Origin: Gnetum montanum
Lineage: Eukaryota > Streptophyta > Gnetopsida > Gnetales > Gnetaceae
Reading direction: 5' to 3'
Assembly (NCBI GenBank): GCA_015680685.1
Contig: MNCI01005009.1
Coordinates: 351,639 to 415,638 of the forward strand
DNA: 64,000 nt
The position numbers were made by a program, and so were the translations under genes. The notes under the pieces were generated by a model. The model did not search any database. It was given only the letters and a program-made list of their open reading frames with translations, and had not been told where the DNA came from. Below are positions 1 through 12,449 of this stretch, piece after piece. Each line of letters begins with the position of its first letter. Position 1 is the first letter of the stretch.

Positions 1-204
1 ATATGATTATAAGGTCATGGTGTGGAAGGGTCAGGGGATACTTCACTTGTGCAGACTCTTCCTAATTTTTGAAATATTAGGGAATGAGTAAGGTCTACTC
101 TGCACAAGTTTGTATTTGCTATTGCCTTCACTAATGATGTTAAATGGAAGTTCATCCCATGATGCATCTTTCTGCCCATTGTTGTTGTTATTGGCTTCCT
201 ATTT

Positions 205-735
205 TCTTTCAAGTTGGATCTTGTGACTGAGAGTTTCTTTTTGAAACTCCACTTTGAACCCCTAATCTATGTCCATATTGTTAATAGCTAAGGGAACTAC
301 GTTATCACCATGAATGATGATCTCACCTCTCTCATAAGAAAGGTTAATAGCTTGTAGGATGGGAGAAGACACATCTCATAATTGAGCTAACCATGGACTT
401 CCTAAAATAAGGGTAATCCTAGGCGTCTCTTCCACCACCAAGAAATTCATAGTCATGGGGAATTGCTCCCTTTCCATAAAATCTAAGGAGATAAACCCCT
501 TGACCATAATCCTTGATTTGTTAAAATACTTGAGAGAAACTATAGATGTTTGTTATATTTGCTCTGTCAAGCCTAATCATTCAACAATGGTGCATGGAAT
601 GATGTTAGAAGTTGCACCATCATCTACATGCATCCGATGCACCTTGAACTATCCTATTCATATGGTTATAAATAGAGGACCCCTAGTAATTTCATCATTC
701 TCAGGATTAACCTCAATTTCACTATCATGAAATAT
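205..735 (-). pseudogene. Retropepsin-like protease of element F
   Basis: Read on the minus strand, the frame gives VHRMHVDDGATSNIIP near 655-605. This is the aspartic-protease active-site context (D-G-A, matching the D-G-S of plant gypsy proteases). Further on it gives the flap-to-helix block ending LILGSPWLAQL near 390-360, which corresponds to the conserved ILGRPWL block. The catalytic Asp is kept. Stops interrupt the reading both before and after these blocks, so it is a relic. The enzyme would have cleaved the Gag-Pol polyprotein of its own element. Confidence 0.65.
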
Positions 736-2205
736 CAAGGGTGTCAGCTTCCCTTTCCTTGGTGTGGGAGGAATCATTACTACATGGATGGATTAATCGT
801 TAGCTAGGATAATCTCACTAACAGGGATGGAAGTGAGCATCTTGACTAATGCCTCATGATGTGTGGCAAAAGTCATGATCAGGTCATACAAACAAAAATA
901 AGTGTTCTTTTACTTAAGATATTTTCTAACCTGATCTATCATACTAAGGAAGGTTTTCTAGTTGGCTACAAGCTTGTTGCACTAGTTTTTCTTCACTTCC
1001 TCCATGTTCCCCAAAATGCATACTTTAGTCTTGGGTTATGATTGTTGGGGCTTATCCTCATTCTTTTGGCCATGAGCTTTGGTATCCTCCTGTAGTTTGT
1101 TGTTTCAAGTGGGTTAAGTAGAGAAGGTCATGGGTATAGTTGATATGGGAGTGGGCTTTGGTGAGCCCACTTCCTTCTATGCCTCCATCTACTTGTCACC
1201 CTTATTATTAGGCTTTTTCTTTTACTTCTTCCTTTGCTTATTTGAAGCTTTTTGGTTGTCAATTGTTGGTTGTGATGAAGATGCAATAGCATTAGCCACC
1301 ACATGAGGTTGTTGGGTGGTTTTATCAATTTGTGAGTCTATCGCTAGTTGGGCTACGATGGGTTGGGACACCCTAATGATAAATGGTTTCCTAGGAGGCA
1401 TTTGTGATGACACCCTTATGAAAAAAGGAGATCTTGACCTAGTGGGAGCTAAAGAAGCCCTTTCACCATAAGGGGATACATGAATCACAAATGGTTCTCT
1501 TGAGGATCTTTAATTACCATTTACATTGCATGTTGATATGATGTATGCAACATTGTATTTGTTCAATGGATCATTGTACACTTGCATCGATTGGTTTCGA
1601 GGTCAAAAAAGGTTGGATGCATCTAGAACCAGCTCTTCCCTATCTATCATCTTCTACAAGGCATCCTTCAGTGCAAGGTAGAAGTTTGTGTCATGACTAG
1701 GCAATTGGTGATAGTGGAAAAAGTGGTCTATCTTGAAGTATTTAGGTAGCAGTGGATCATCTTTTGTTGCTCTAGTGGGGTCCTTAACTATTTCATAGAG
1801 TCTATCCTACTTCTTTCAAGAAGCTTTGGACATCTGTTTATATTGGATACATTCACTTTTCAATAGTTGCTCCAAAAGCTCTCATGGTTTTAATGGTAGT
1901 GTAGTGTATTTAGACTTATTGTTCCTTTCAAAATTGGATCTATTCATTGTTGATGCAATGGCCATAGAGGCTTAAGGTTGGTTAGCATAGTTATTATTGG
2001 TGGAGATCTTGTGTGGATTGGTCCTTAACCCCTAGCTAGTGGTCTTGGCCTCTATAGTTGCTACAATCATATTGTTATGTTTTCCCTTCTTCTTGTCCCT
2101 CTGTGTATGATGGCTTTTGTATGCTATGTAGGTTGGGTCATGATTGGCCTCCATATTATCTTCTATATTCTTGGTTTGGGAGAATGCTTAGCTAAGTGAC
2201 CTTGG

Positions 2206-2640
2206 GTCAAGGTACTAAAGTTTGGACTTGATAAAGTCATTAACTACCCTCTTATATATAGCCAAAAGGTGATTTTTGTCTATGGGCTTTGGTATTTTGT
2301 TTAAAAGTCCATTCCATTGTTGAAAGAACTTTTGTAAAGGCTCAAGGGATCCTTGCTTGACTTTCATGAGTTGGTTAAGCATGGCATTAGGCCTCAGGTT
2401 ATACTTGAAGTGATTAACAAACTGAGCTATCAAGTCTTTAAGGAAGGATATGGATCCTTTAGGTAATTCTTGGTATCAATCAAGTGCTTACTTAGTTAAG
2501 AACATAGAAAATATCCTCATGATGGTATGAGGCCACAACTACAATAACAAGCACTCGAATATAAAGGTTATAAGGTGAGCATTAGGGTCATCTTTTTAAT
2601 TGTATCTGGTAAATTCAAGGGATAGGGATACCAGGAGGGA
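2206..2640 (-). pseudogene. Gag (Retrotrans_gag-like) fragment of element F
   Basis: Minus-strand translation gives a block close to the plant Retrotrans_gag domain. It reads LEFTRYN, then DDPNAHLITFIFECLL, then LTK.ALD.YQELPKGSI, followed by LIAQFVNHFKYN and an LEPLQKFFQQWN helix. Two in-frame stops fall where Gln and Trp are expected (a TAA and a TGA), each explained by one transition. This is the capsid-like part of Gag, with no enzymatic role. It is not expressible as it stands. Confidence 0.6.
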
Positions 2641-3131
2641 GTGTTAAAGGTGGGACCATAGGACTAATAGGATCATCCTATTAGAAGTCCATGACCTTTA
2701 CACTTTCAAATGTAGAGGCTTTGAGCCTCTTTAACTTCTCTATTAGGTACTAAATCACTTGGAAGGCTTAGTCTAGGCCCTGTAGTGGTCCCATTGGCTC
2801 TGATGCCTATACATATGATTGTGATATCTATTGTGAGGCATGTGGCCTTACTATGGATTGCATGATAGAAGGAAGGGGTTGTGTTATGGTTATGCTTGTG
2901 GCCCAAACAAAGAAAAATATGTCTGTGTTAGTGCCTAATGCAAAAATAGGATAAAAGGGGTATGTGATCCCTATGTTACTTGGGGACTCATTGTGGGCCC
3001 CATGTGTGTAGTTAGTGGATTAGTGGTAGTAAAAGCCATCATCAATGATTTTATATATCAAGACTATATTGTAAATGGAATTGATGTGTTATAATTTTTT
3101 GTTTGTGACATTATCTAATTTTGATGAGTAG

Positions 3132-3362
3132 CTATAGAAAGTGTGGGGTCCATCGTAGTAGGGCAGGAAGTAGTGGAAGATGGGGGCACCATGCCCATGG
3201 AAAAAAAAAGGCATTGGAGGAAGGCTCTGTGACCTTGGGGGATGTTTGCTGGAACAATCCTCCCAAGATGTCTTCAAGATTAGATTCTACCTTGAATTCA
3301 TCCTCCTCTTCTTTTTGTTCCTCAGAGCTATGCTTGTCATCTTCTTGTTCCACAATAATCAT
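3132..3362 (-). other. Acidic open segment, function unknown
   Basis: A 76-codon open frame on the minus strand begins with a strongly acidic stretch (EEQKEEEDEF) and then reads NLEDILGGLFQQTSP. It lies upstream of the gag of element F in the same orientation, so it could be the N-terminal part of that element's first ORF. I recognise no domain. A chance open frame cannot be excluded because overlapping frames here are also open. Confidence 0.2.
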
Positions 3363-3399
3363 TTGGGATAAGATGCTAGCATAGATGTTAGTAAGTGGA

Positions 3400-5540
3400 A
3401 TTTGATCATATGGGGAAGGGATGTACTCTTTTCCACTCTTATGTTTGAGCTTAAACTCCCTATTGGCCTCAAATTTAATTCATGGAATTAACATGCCTAC
3501 TTGTATTTTAGCATAAAGGAAGTTATAGTGATATTCATTTATAGCTACAAAATTAGGACTTTCCCCTATGACTGTTGAAGATACCTACACTCCATGATGA
3601 CAAGGTCTCTGGGGTCATAAACTCACAACCTATTGATCTGACCTACCATCATTATAGTTGTAAGGAAACTTAGTTGATCATAGGAGAGACATGATTATTT
3701 TAATGAAAATAGCTCAAGATAGGCTAGGGAAAGCAAAAATTAGAGTATATTCTAGTAACGGAAATCAAAAGAAATCAAAGGAAGCAAAAACAATTGAAAA
3801 TGGGACACTTACTAAAGATAGCAAGTAGAGGGTAAGGGGGAGTACACTCCTTTCCCCAAAATGAAAAGGTGCAAAGGTGATGGAAAACTTTACCCATACT
3901 AACCTTCTAGTTGTCACACTCCTTAATGCCAATGCTAGCTTCCTAGTTGTCACATCCCTACATGTGACAAGGGGGAAAGAGGGGGTGAGATGGGGGAATC
4001 TCACACCTTACAAAGCCAATGTTGGTAAAAAAGGGGCTTCAAAGTTTTTGCTACAAAAATTAGAAATTTCCAATAGGTTGGCAATGTTGGCTATGGGGGC
4101 AATCAAATTTGACTACATAAATTAGGCAAAGGCCCTCCTTCTAATGTCAAGAAACTATTGCAATTGAAAATCTTGGTCACTAGAACAAAACCAAGGATTC
4201 TTAGCTATAGGCAACCTTAACCCTGAATCCTCTAAGACCTCTACAAAGAAAATGGGATTCAAGATGCCCTGGATAGTTTGGTAGATCACCAAGGGACTTA
4301 AGGGGGTGCAAAACGAGGGTGTAATAGAAGTATAAAAATATGAAAATCTATGAAATGATGCACTTAGAATATATTGATTATTTTTGAAATTGCACATAAA
4401 ATGAAATCATAAACTTTATTAAATAAACAAAGAATGAGTTCAAGGATGTGTACAAAATTGATGCCCAAGGAGCGGGGGCAAAGGGATGTACACTTAGGTA
4501 GGGGTTTAGAGTCCATTGAAGCCATGATCAACTTCATAATCCGGTATCTCTGCTACTCCTAATGCTATCAAACCTCCTTTGTCTCCTCCTTAGATTTGTA
4601 ATGTTGGTTGACATTGGGGGTTATGAAAATGTAAAGGATTAGGATGGACAAAGTGCACCACATTAAAATTTGGTGATTCCAAGGGGGCAACATTAATACC
4701 CAAACCTCATAGATCGAAAGGGGGTAACAAGTTACAAGGGTTCCCTGCTACTGCACACCAAGAGGCTACATTTTTCCTAAGGAAGTAAGAGCTCTTTGAT
4801 GCCAAAATGCCCACAGTGCTGAATTTCCAAAAAGTGGAACCTTCACATGATGCCAAGGTGTGGTTTTATAGGGTTATGGCCATGATTTGTGCTACAAATT
4901 GGATGAAAATTGCTAATTGATTTGCTGCAAATTTGTTGCCAAACTGCTGAAAATTAGCTGTCATGTTTAGGGGGTAGGTGAGATTCACCTCCCATGCATC
5001 CTAGCTATTTTCCCCCTCCACATTGTCTAACCTCCTCCTACTAGGGGGAGGGGGGTGGGCAAGGAAGTGTGTCAAAATTAAGGGGTATGGGAAGTCAATG
5101 TTGGAGGTGAAGGTCAACTCCTCCAAGCTAGGTCACCCCCCTTTGCACTCCTCCATGCTAGCCTTGAAGTCTCCTAGCTAGCTTACCCCCTATAGGGGGG
5201 GTGTTAGCATAGAGAAAAGTATACCCCTCATAAAATCCATCAAATTTGCCAATTTTGGCATTCCAAAAGGTATTTTTGACTTTCCCATGCCCAAATATAG
5301 ACACTAGGTGCCTTTTTTCACTTGGGGAATGAGGCTTTGGTCACTTATGAAGCATTTTTCAGCCTCAAAAGTATGAAATATGTGATATTTCCCCTTTATG
5401 AGTTACAACCTTCACATTTACAATAAAATATTACCTTCAGTTACATGGGATGGGATTACAAAGATTTCAACATGCAAATTTGGAGGTGTTTCACCTAGCA
5501 CCTATTCTAAGAAAAGTCAAAGTATCATCTATTCTCTCCA
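3400..5540. other. Non-coding stretch, probable leader/LTR of element F
   Basis: No convincing coding frame is seen. The stretch is less AT-rich than its surroundings and has several G- or C-runs, for example the purine block near 5,041-5,058 and a G-run near 5,193. It lies 5' of gag in element F. Without a second copy I cannot place LTR ends. Confidence 0.25.
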
Positions 5541-7770
5541 CATCATCAAAGGTTTTATAATGAAAACAGAGCTTTAAATAGTTCTACAATTGCTTCTACA
5601 AGAAAATTAGGGCCTATAAAGCATAAAGCACAAGTGCAAAGCCACATAAGAATTAGCTAGTATAGATAAAGAAATGCTACCAAAAGAAAATTTTGTTTGT
5701 AAGAGAGTAGGTGCCTAAACAATTTAGTAGAACTTATAACAGTCAACATTTTCTCTAGAAGAGCTAAAAGGATTTTAAAACTAAAAATTAATTCTAAAGA
5801 GAAGCTCAAAATTAGGTTTACTCAAAAAAATCCCGTAATGCCACAATACCATATGATCCACCATGATAACATAGCAATGTGTAGAGCCAAAATTATGCTC
5901 TAGGAGGAAAGATGAATTTTAAGGAGTCTATTGTATAGGAAGCTACTAGAATTAAAAAAGATTTTAAAGCTCAACTTAGGTTACAATGTCATGTCGAGGA
6001 TACCTTGTAGCACCTAAAAATGATTCTAAAAGCATGTTTAAGTTTGATTCTATAAGAAATCAATTGGGCTTGTGAAAGCTCAAGAAAATAATTATTAAAC
6101 TAGATTTTTTTAAAATAATTTAATTTTTAAAAATCTTAACATTGATTATAATGAAGTGCTAATAGCAAAATTTCAAGGAAAACTTAGTTACTTAGAGCTA
6201 TGATTCAAATCCCAGATCATTTAAAATATATCATTATGATCCATCAACTTTTAAAAGCCCAAATATTCAACATTTACTTGAATGATTTGAATTTGATTGA
6301 TTAAAAAGAGAAGCTCATAAAATTTGAATGGTTTGAGTGATTAAAAGAGTAGCTCAAAAAATTTGAGTCATTTCAACAAGTGGAAATGATTTATTTAAAC
6401 ATCCTAGTGTAACACAAGAAAACTAAATTTAGGACTCTTTTCAAGTGAAGAAAAGCTTATCAAGTGAAAATATTAAGCCTTAAAATCATTGATCTTAAAG
6501 CAAAGTTATAGAAAATAGAATGAAGTTACAAAGGTAAGAGTGAATATCAAATAAATTTTCAATCTTTTAACACAAGTCCTAGCTCTTAAGGTTTTCAAAA
6601 TATATCACAAAAAAAGAGAGGGACCATCCTATAAATTTAAAGATATTGAGACTTTCAACTTCTCTAATTATTTATAACTCTTCATGCTTAATATTTTAGC
6701 TTTGATAGTGGATTGATGTTGAGCACTTGGAGCTAGAATAAGATGAAGATGAGTTATGTAAATTCGATGAAGAGCATGGCCTCATCAAAAAATCTATCCT
6801 TGTAGGTGTCAAATCAATGTAGTAATGGCATCAAATTATGAAAGAAAACATGTTTTCACAAGTTAGAATTTTAGCCTAGGGAAAATATGATTTAAGATGT
6901 GGTCAATATATTAATCACCAAAATCACATATGAGAGAGACAAGCTTTATTTCAAAGGTATTGTTGAGCAATACATTAACATTAGTTCCAAAAAAGCCTAT
7001 GAATTATATTGAAATGTAAAGCTAGACATCAATGCCAATCAAGCATAGCATATTAATGAAGAAGTATTAACTAGTAAATTTTGGCTACTTTCCAACATTG
7101 GAAATTTTTTGAAGATCACATTGAAATAGCTAGCTAAAGCATGGAAATAAAAGAGTAGTATTCTAAATGCCAACAAGTCCAAGTTTCCACATAGAATTTT
7201 CATTTCAGCTTTTAATTTTTGTTCAAGGTAGGAAATTAATTCTATTGGGAATTCTCATCTTTAGATAATAGGAGTACTATAAAATGGTAGAAATTTCTTT
7301 CTTGTATAATATAGGAATGATGTATTATAGTAAAATCTTTCAAACATTCATGAGCATGGGACATAACTTGCTTTATGTTCTTTTTTGATGAATTATATTT
7401 TAAGTGAAGTTCCTAAGCTAGAGTGTACAATACCTATGTTTCTTAGCTATGCCTCATAGTACCAANATATTTTGACTCATAGGTTCTTTCATTTTTAATG
7501 AATTGCATAATTTTGAAAGCCTTTCCACCTAGGCTAGATCATCAAATAATTGAAGAGATCAAGAATAAATTCGATGGAGCTATTTTTTTCAAGTAAGATT
7601 TGTAGTGTTAACGATAGCTAGTTTTGAACAAACTTTGAAGCTTCCAAGATTGGTTGCATCATATTTTTCAACTCTTGAAATAGGAAGATAGATGTGGGAA
7701 AGCCCTCTATGACATAATTACAAGCATAAGAAACTCTTTTCCATGAAATTTAGCTTCTAAAAATTTAATA
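5540..7770 (+). repeat. Dispersed repeat R1 (copy 1 of R1/R2 pair)
   Basis: This segment aligns by eye, in the same orientation and order, with 46,080-47,685 followed by 53,278-53,920. Anchors include the shared block GGGCTTGTGAAAGCTCAAG (6,066 and 46,595) and a shared block around AGATAGATGTGG (about 7,688 and 53,846). Identity looks roughly 75-85 %. The second copy is split by a copia-type element that this copy lacks. A reading frame is conserved between the copies (see 6,929-7,090), so the unit was once coding. The family is unidentified. A single N lies at 7,466. Confidence 0.65.
6929..7090 (+). pseudogene. Unidentified decayed ORF conserved between R1 and R2
   Basis: The plus frame starting at 6,929 reads YERDKLYFKG, then YINISSKKAYELY, then KLDIN and INEEVLTSKFW. 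The homologous frame at 47,430 reads YERDKVHFRG, YIDISSKKPYALY, KLDIN and INEEVLISKFW. Differences are mostly conservative and the frame is shared, which argues for a real ancestral protein rather than a chance ORF. Stops interrupt both copies (for example TGA and TAG codons). I do not recognise the family. It lacks the usual RT, integrase and protease motifs in this part. Confidence 0.4.
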
Positions 7771-7859
7771 ATACTAGACACTTAAAGTAGATGACAAAGA
7801 AATATATAGAGTAGTGTGATTTGCCATTTTTCCCAAAAATGATCTATTTTGAAATGAAA

Positions 7860-8700
7860 ACTAGAAATGCTCATTAGCTTAATGATACATATAGTGCATT
7901 TGAAAAATATTCATGCAAGGAAGTAAATCAAGAAAAAGATAAAGTAGAAGAACAATTGAAAAGAATATTATTAATGAGTCTCTTAGCTATATTATTTGAT
8001 AAGCTCATTCTGGAGCTATGTCATTGGAAAGAAGATAGAAGTCATTTATTGGCTATAAATTTTTCTAAGAAATAGCTTATCATAATGGAAGAAAAATACT
8101 TCTCTTGGAAGCTCATTAACTTATAAGAAGCTCTTCTAGATAAAATATTTTCCTTGGATAATTTTTATTTTTAAAGATTGTAGACTTGACTTCTTACTAG
8201 CCTTGACTTCTTTAGAGTTTTCATGAGACTATTTGATGAATGAAGCTTCATAGTCTTTCAAATTTAAAGAAAAAGAGAAAAGAATAATTTTAAGCAAGAA
8301 ATATTAGACCTATCTTGAAATAGATTCAAGTGTAATCTTCTTCTATAAAGAGAATGATCTTCTGATAAGAGGCCAAGAGTTCATCATGCCACATCAAGAT
8401 ATGTTTGAAGCCATATGGGCTAGGTAGTAGATGACCAAATTACTAGGCTCAAGAAATTCATCGAATAACATGAAGAAGAGATCAATAAGCTAAAAATTGA
8501 TCTTAAAGACTCAAAAGATCTAGATGATTAAATGAGAGTAGCTCTTGCAATAAAAAAATCTATGCTAGAAAATAAAGAGTAGAGATATCAGTAATTAGAG
8601 CAAAAAATATCATTAATAAGCTGAAAGTTGGAAGAAGCTAAAATGAATAAGGCCCCACATGAATCTTTTATTACACAACAAGTTTTTAAAATCTAATATT
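7860..8700 (+). pseudogene. Decayed ORF with coiled-coil character, unidentified
   Basis: One plus-strand frame shows long stop-poor charged segments. The run from about 8,420 to 8,680 includes ITRLKKFIE, HEEEINKLKIDLKDSKDLDD and, after stops at likely Gln codons, LEEAKMNKAPHESF. The spacing of Leu/Ile among Glu/Lys is typical of a coiled coil. It follows R1 in the same orientation and may belong to the same ancient element. Several TAG stops lie where CAG (Gln) would fit. No known family is recognised. Confidence 0.3.
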
Positions 8701-9480
8701 AAAGCTTAAATTCCTAAAATAATGGACTAAAAATGTTAGTAATCAAAGAGCAGAAAATAAACAAAAAATAACTTTTTACAAGCAAGTTAATTAAAGAGAT
8801 TATAAGTTAGTTATAAATGCCATAAAAATTAGAGAAAATTTATCATAATTCAAGAAGTATTTTCTAGGTAACATGATGATGAAGGTATTAAAGTGATTAT
8901 TGAGATTAATTAGTAGAAGAATAAATTCAAAGTGGCCTACATCACAATAAGAACTGCATTAAATGAACTTTCTAATTCATTATCAAAGCTAGGCACAGTG
9001 CATTGCACATTAAGCAAATAATCCAAAATTTTAATTTGTTAGAACCAAAAAAAGCTCAATTCAATTATAAGAATGTTTTTGAGTTATGATAAGATCTCAT
9101 GACAACTTTCTATTGAAACCTAGTTAATTCAAAAAATGAAGGTAGATTCCAAATCATTGAATAGTTATCTAACAATTTATTTTTGTATGAAGAAACTATT
9201 AGGATGATTTCATCATCATAGCTCTAATATAATTTTGCAACTATTATAATTATCTAAGTTATCTTATAAAAAGAGATTAATGTAAATTTTGTAAGTATGA
9301 AAGGGGAAGAATTAAGGAGAAGTTTAGAGAAATTTATAATTGACATTTCTTTGCAATGGGATTTTAAACAGGTTTTTCTTTTTCATCAGTTAGTTAATTG
9401 CTTAGCTAAGTCATCACATGTTTTAGAGTGGTTGTTGGTATTGAAATAAGTAAAACATAAGTACAGCCCAAGATTTATAG
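8700..9480. other. AT-rich stretch, nothing recognised
   Basis: I see no conserved motif, RNA gene or repeat structure here. All frames are closed by frequent stops. Confidence 0.5.
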
Positions 9481-9494
9481 AAGTTTATAACTTA

Positions 9495-9575
9495 GTAATA
9501 CCTAGTAGAATCAAACTTATGACCTGGGGTTACCAAGCCAAGACCTATACTAATAAGTTAACACCTTATTGTTAA
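9495..9575 (-). repeat. Possible tRNA-derived SINE head
   Basis: On the minus strand the segment reads like a tRNA-related pol III promoter. A-box-like TATTAGTATAGG is followed by CTTGGCTTGGTAACC and a B-box-like AGTTTGATTCT, which differs from GGTTCGANTCC by transitions. This layout matches plant tRNA-derived SINEs. No body, tail or target duplication could be defined, so the call is weak. Confidence 0.28.
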
Positions 9576-9589
9576 TCATCATGTATTTT

Positions 9590-9945
9590 AGTTAGCTGCT
9601 CGCTACTAGTCTAAAACATATGATGACTTAGACTAGTAGCTAGTTGCTTTGTAATGAACATACATGGAAAATAGCTCCTTCCAAATATGCTACTAGTCTA
9701 AGTCATCACATGTTTTAGAATAGTAGCTAGCATCTTTCTAATGAACATATATGGAAATTAGTTCATTTCAAAGTTTTCAGCTACTAATCTTAGTCATCAC
9801 ATGTTTTAGACTAGTAGCTAGTAGCTTTGTAATGAACATACATGGAAAATAGTTCATTCCAAAGTTGCTAGCTACTAGTCTAAGTCATCACATATTTAGG
9901 CTAGTAGCTAGTAGCTTTGGAATGTACTATTTTCTATGTATGTAG
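9590..9945. repeat. Tandem array of palindromic units
   Basis: About 3.5 units of roughly 90-100 bp follow one another. Each centres on a hairpin in which CTACTAGTCTAA and its complement TTAGACTAGTAG flank the spacer GTCATCACATGTT. The linker carries a second short inverted repeat (AATGAAC...GTTCATT). In the first unit the spacer is inverted, and the last linker is also inverted, so the array has overall mirror symmetry. Confidence 0.7.
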
Positions 9946-9949
9946 AGGA

Positions 9950-10528
9950 TTAACTTATTTTTACTTTTTCAATAAGATAGCTTTAATAAGTATCAATTAT
10001 AAATAGGCATAGTGTGAAATTTTTATATTTTAAGCTTAAAATTGAAGTTGATAATAATAAATTATTTTCTTAAATTCCCTACTTTATATAACATTTTTCT
10101 TACAATTTATTAATTAGGGAGGCACATTTATAGATAGCTTACATTTATTTAAAAATAATTTAATAAAGCTAATTTTTTTACTATTAAAATGATTGTGAGA
10201 TTTAGAACTTAGTAATTGAGAGAGTTATGAAAAGTTAGAATCTAATTTAGAAAAGATAGCTAAAAGAAAAAGCTAGACAGTATATGAAAATCAACTCATT
10301 AATGTTTTTAAAGTTAGCTTTATTAGAATAATTTGCAAACTTAGTCATTAAGTTAGTATTTTAACTAAAGTTGTTTGGAGGTATTGTGCCTTGGTGGAGC
10401 CAAGACCTAGTAGCCATAAAAAATGAGTAAATCCCACGTTGGTTATGATCATTTTCATGCTCCAACAAAGGATGTCAAAAGGAGCTTTCCCTCTATCAAA
10501 GCACTGTTGACTTTTACAATAGAAAATG
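9950..10528. other. AT-rich stretch before sequencing gap
   Basis: No gene is recognised. The part from about 10,420 (AAATCCCACGTTGG and on) looks like plant copia LTR sequence, but no second copy exists in the window to prove it. Confidence 0.35.
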
Positions 10529-10626
10529 NNNNNNNNNNNNNNNNNNNNNNNNNNNNNNNNNNNNNNNNNNNNNNNNNNNNNNNNNNNNNNNNNNNNNNNN
10601 NNNNNNNNNNNNNNNNNNNNNNNNNN
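10529..10626. other. Sequencing/assembly gap (98 N)
   Basis: The run of N interrupts the presumed 3' LTR of copia element G. The flanks TTTTACAATAGAAAATG and TTATACAATGGAAAG resemble each other, so the true missing length may differ from the number of N. Confidence 0.95.
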
Positions 10627-10655
10627 TTATACAATGGAAAGAAAGATCTTTAACA

Positions 10656-10664
10656 CCCTCCTTC
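10656..10664 (-). other. Polypurine tract of element G
   Basis: On the minus strand GAAGGAGGG directly precedes the LTR start TGTTAAAGATC. This is the expected arrangement for plus-strand priming at a copia 3' LTR. Confidence 0.7.
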
Positions 10665-12250
10665 AAATGAAACATAAGGTTTATTTATAAAGATTGAAAA
10701 TTCAACCCATTTATAAAATTATTGAAACTCTTTACACTTAAGAGTTTTGTAAATCATCAAAAAGTTGATCTTTAGTATTAATGTAGATTGGTGAGATGAA
10801 TCATTCAAAAAAAAGCATGTCAAATGTAATGTACAAAAATTTCAATATGCTTTGTTTTCTCATGAAATACTAGATTTTTAATCAACTTAATAGTACTTTG
10901 ATTATCACAATAAACTATTCTTGGTAACAAAATTTCCTCCTTTAGCTTTTTAAATAATTGATGAAGTCACTTTAATTCTTATAACCAGATTCACTACAAT
11001 TCTATACTCAAATTTAGTAGAAGATACAGAAAAAATCTTCTGTTTTGTTGACCATCATGAAATTGTATTCCCATGGTATTTAATTAGAAACCTTGTAGTA
11101 GAGTATTTTAAAGAGGTATCACCATTATAGTCTATATTTGTATAGCCTTCAAAATCAACCTTTAAATAAAATTTATAATTTAATCCATAGTTAAAAATAC
11201 CCTTTAAATATCTTCATATAACTAAAGATAAATTTATTTATATGTTTGTTGGTTTTTAATTAAATGATAATAATAAGCTAACAAGATATGAAATATCTAT
11301 TCAAATATTTATCAATACGATCAAATTTCCAATCAACTTCCTATACAACAGGGGATTCAGGATAGTTTTAGAATCATTCACCCATGGTGCACTACCAGAG
11401 TCCAATGGTGTTGTTTAAATTTTATAGTCCATCATATAATATTCTTCTAATAAATTCAAAACATATTTGTTTTGAGTGACTTAGTGACTAATAACTTTTA
11501 AAACCAAAAATTTCAAATTTGGTTTCAGGTGGTTTTTAACATGATAAGTCAATTGTGCATTCTCCCTAGTGATTATTGTATCATGAAGATATAATAACAT
11601 AATTATACCTTTCCATGAGTCTTTTTTTTTTCATAAGATAAAGACTAACATCTACATTAGATATTTTGAACTCCATTTTATATATAAATTCATCAAACTT
11701 TATATGTGATTCTTAAGGAGCCTATTTTAATCCATAAAGGAACTTTTTTAATCTACAAAAATGATTACTAAACTTTGAATCCACAAATCTTCCAAGGATA
11801 AAATACATTATATGATCCTTTTCTTCATGATCAATGCAAAGGTTTCTTGATAATCAATATCCTTTCTTTGTTCAAAGCCTCTAACAAATTTTTTATCTTG
11901 CATTTATTCATTATGCTATGAAATTCTCTCTTTATATAAAAACCCACTTACATGTTAATATTTTTATTTGTTGTAAACTCTTAACTAGTTCTCATGTACC
12001 ATTTTTCATTAATATATTATATTTTACCTTAATTGCCTTATACCAATCTTTATTTTTCATAGCTTGGTCTATACTCATGGGTTCTCCTACTTTAAGTATC
12101 ATTTCTAATTTAGTCACTTATGAATAATCTCCAATTATAAACATTCTCTCACTTATTAATATTTTCAATTTCATTTTATTAATATGTTTCAACTGTGTCG
12201 ATCTTAACTCTTTCAAATAACTTTTAAACCACTATGGTTGCCGATGTGCT
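10665..12250 (-). pseudogene. Copia reverse transcriptase/RNase H remnant
   Basis: Minus-strand frames show copia RT landmarks broken by many stops and shifts. Examples are FVRGFEQRKDIDYQETFA (the conserved GF.Q+.GiDY.ETFAPV block) near 11,890-11,835 and a later VDWKFDRIDKYLNRY segment near 11,330-11,285. It lies between the integrase and the polypurine tract, as expected. It cannot encode an active polymerase. Confidence 0.6.
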
Positions 12251-12449
12251 AAGGATCTTGTGAAATTGGAATTCTCAATTTCACCAACTTAATTACCATC
12301 ATCTTTATAAAATGTCACAAATGGCAATGAGTCATTATTAGATTTTCCAAGGAGCAACATAATTATTTCAATAGTACCATGAATCATAGTATGATTGGAT
12401 TCATCAAAAATATTTTCAAAAAACATATCATGTAACACCAAAAGTTTGT

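Larger units (their letters stand above)
1..5540 (-). mobile_element. Decayed Ty3/gypsy element (element F), truncated by window edge
   Basis: On the minus strand a gag domain (about 2,640-2,206) is followed by a retropepsin-like protease (about 735-205). This is the gag-PR order of Ty3/gypsy elements; RT and integrase would lie beyond position 1. The sequence between and upstream has many stops, and I assume that 3,400-5,540 holds the leader and 5' LTR. I could not find a matching LTR pair, a primer site or a target duplication, so the right boundary is a guess. Protease and gag resemble plant Ogre/Tat-type elements more than copia. Confidence 0.6.

Noticed and set aside
5041-5210. G-runs as a G-quadruplex or regulatory element
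   Set aside because: The runs are few, irregular and not conserved elsewhere in the window; nothing ties them to a gene.
9590-9945. CRISPR-like array
   Set aside because: Units are nearly 100 bp, with no unique spacers of constant length and in a plant genomic context.
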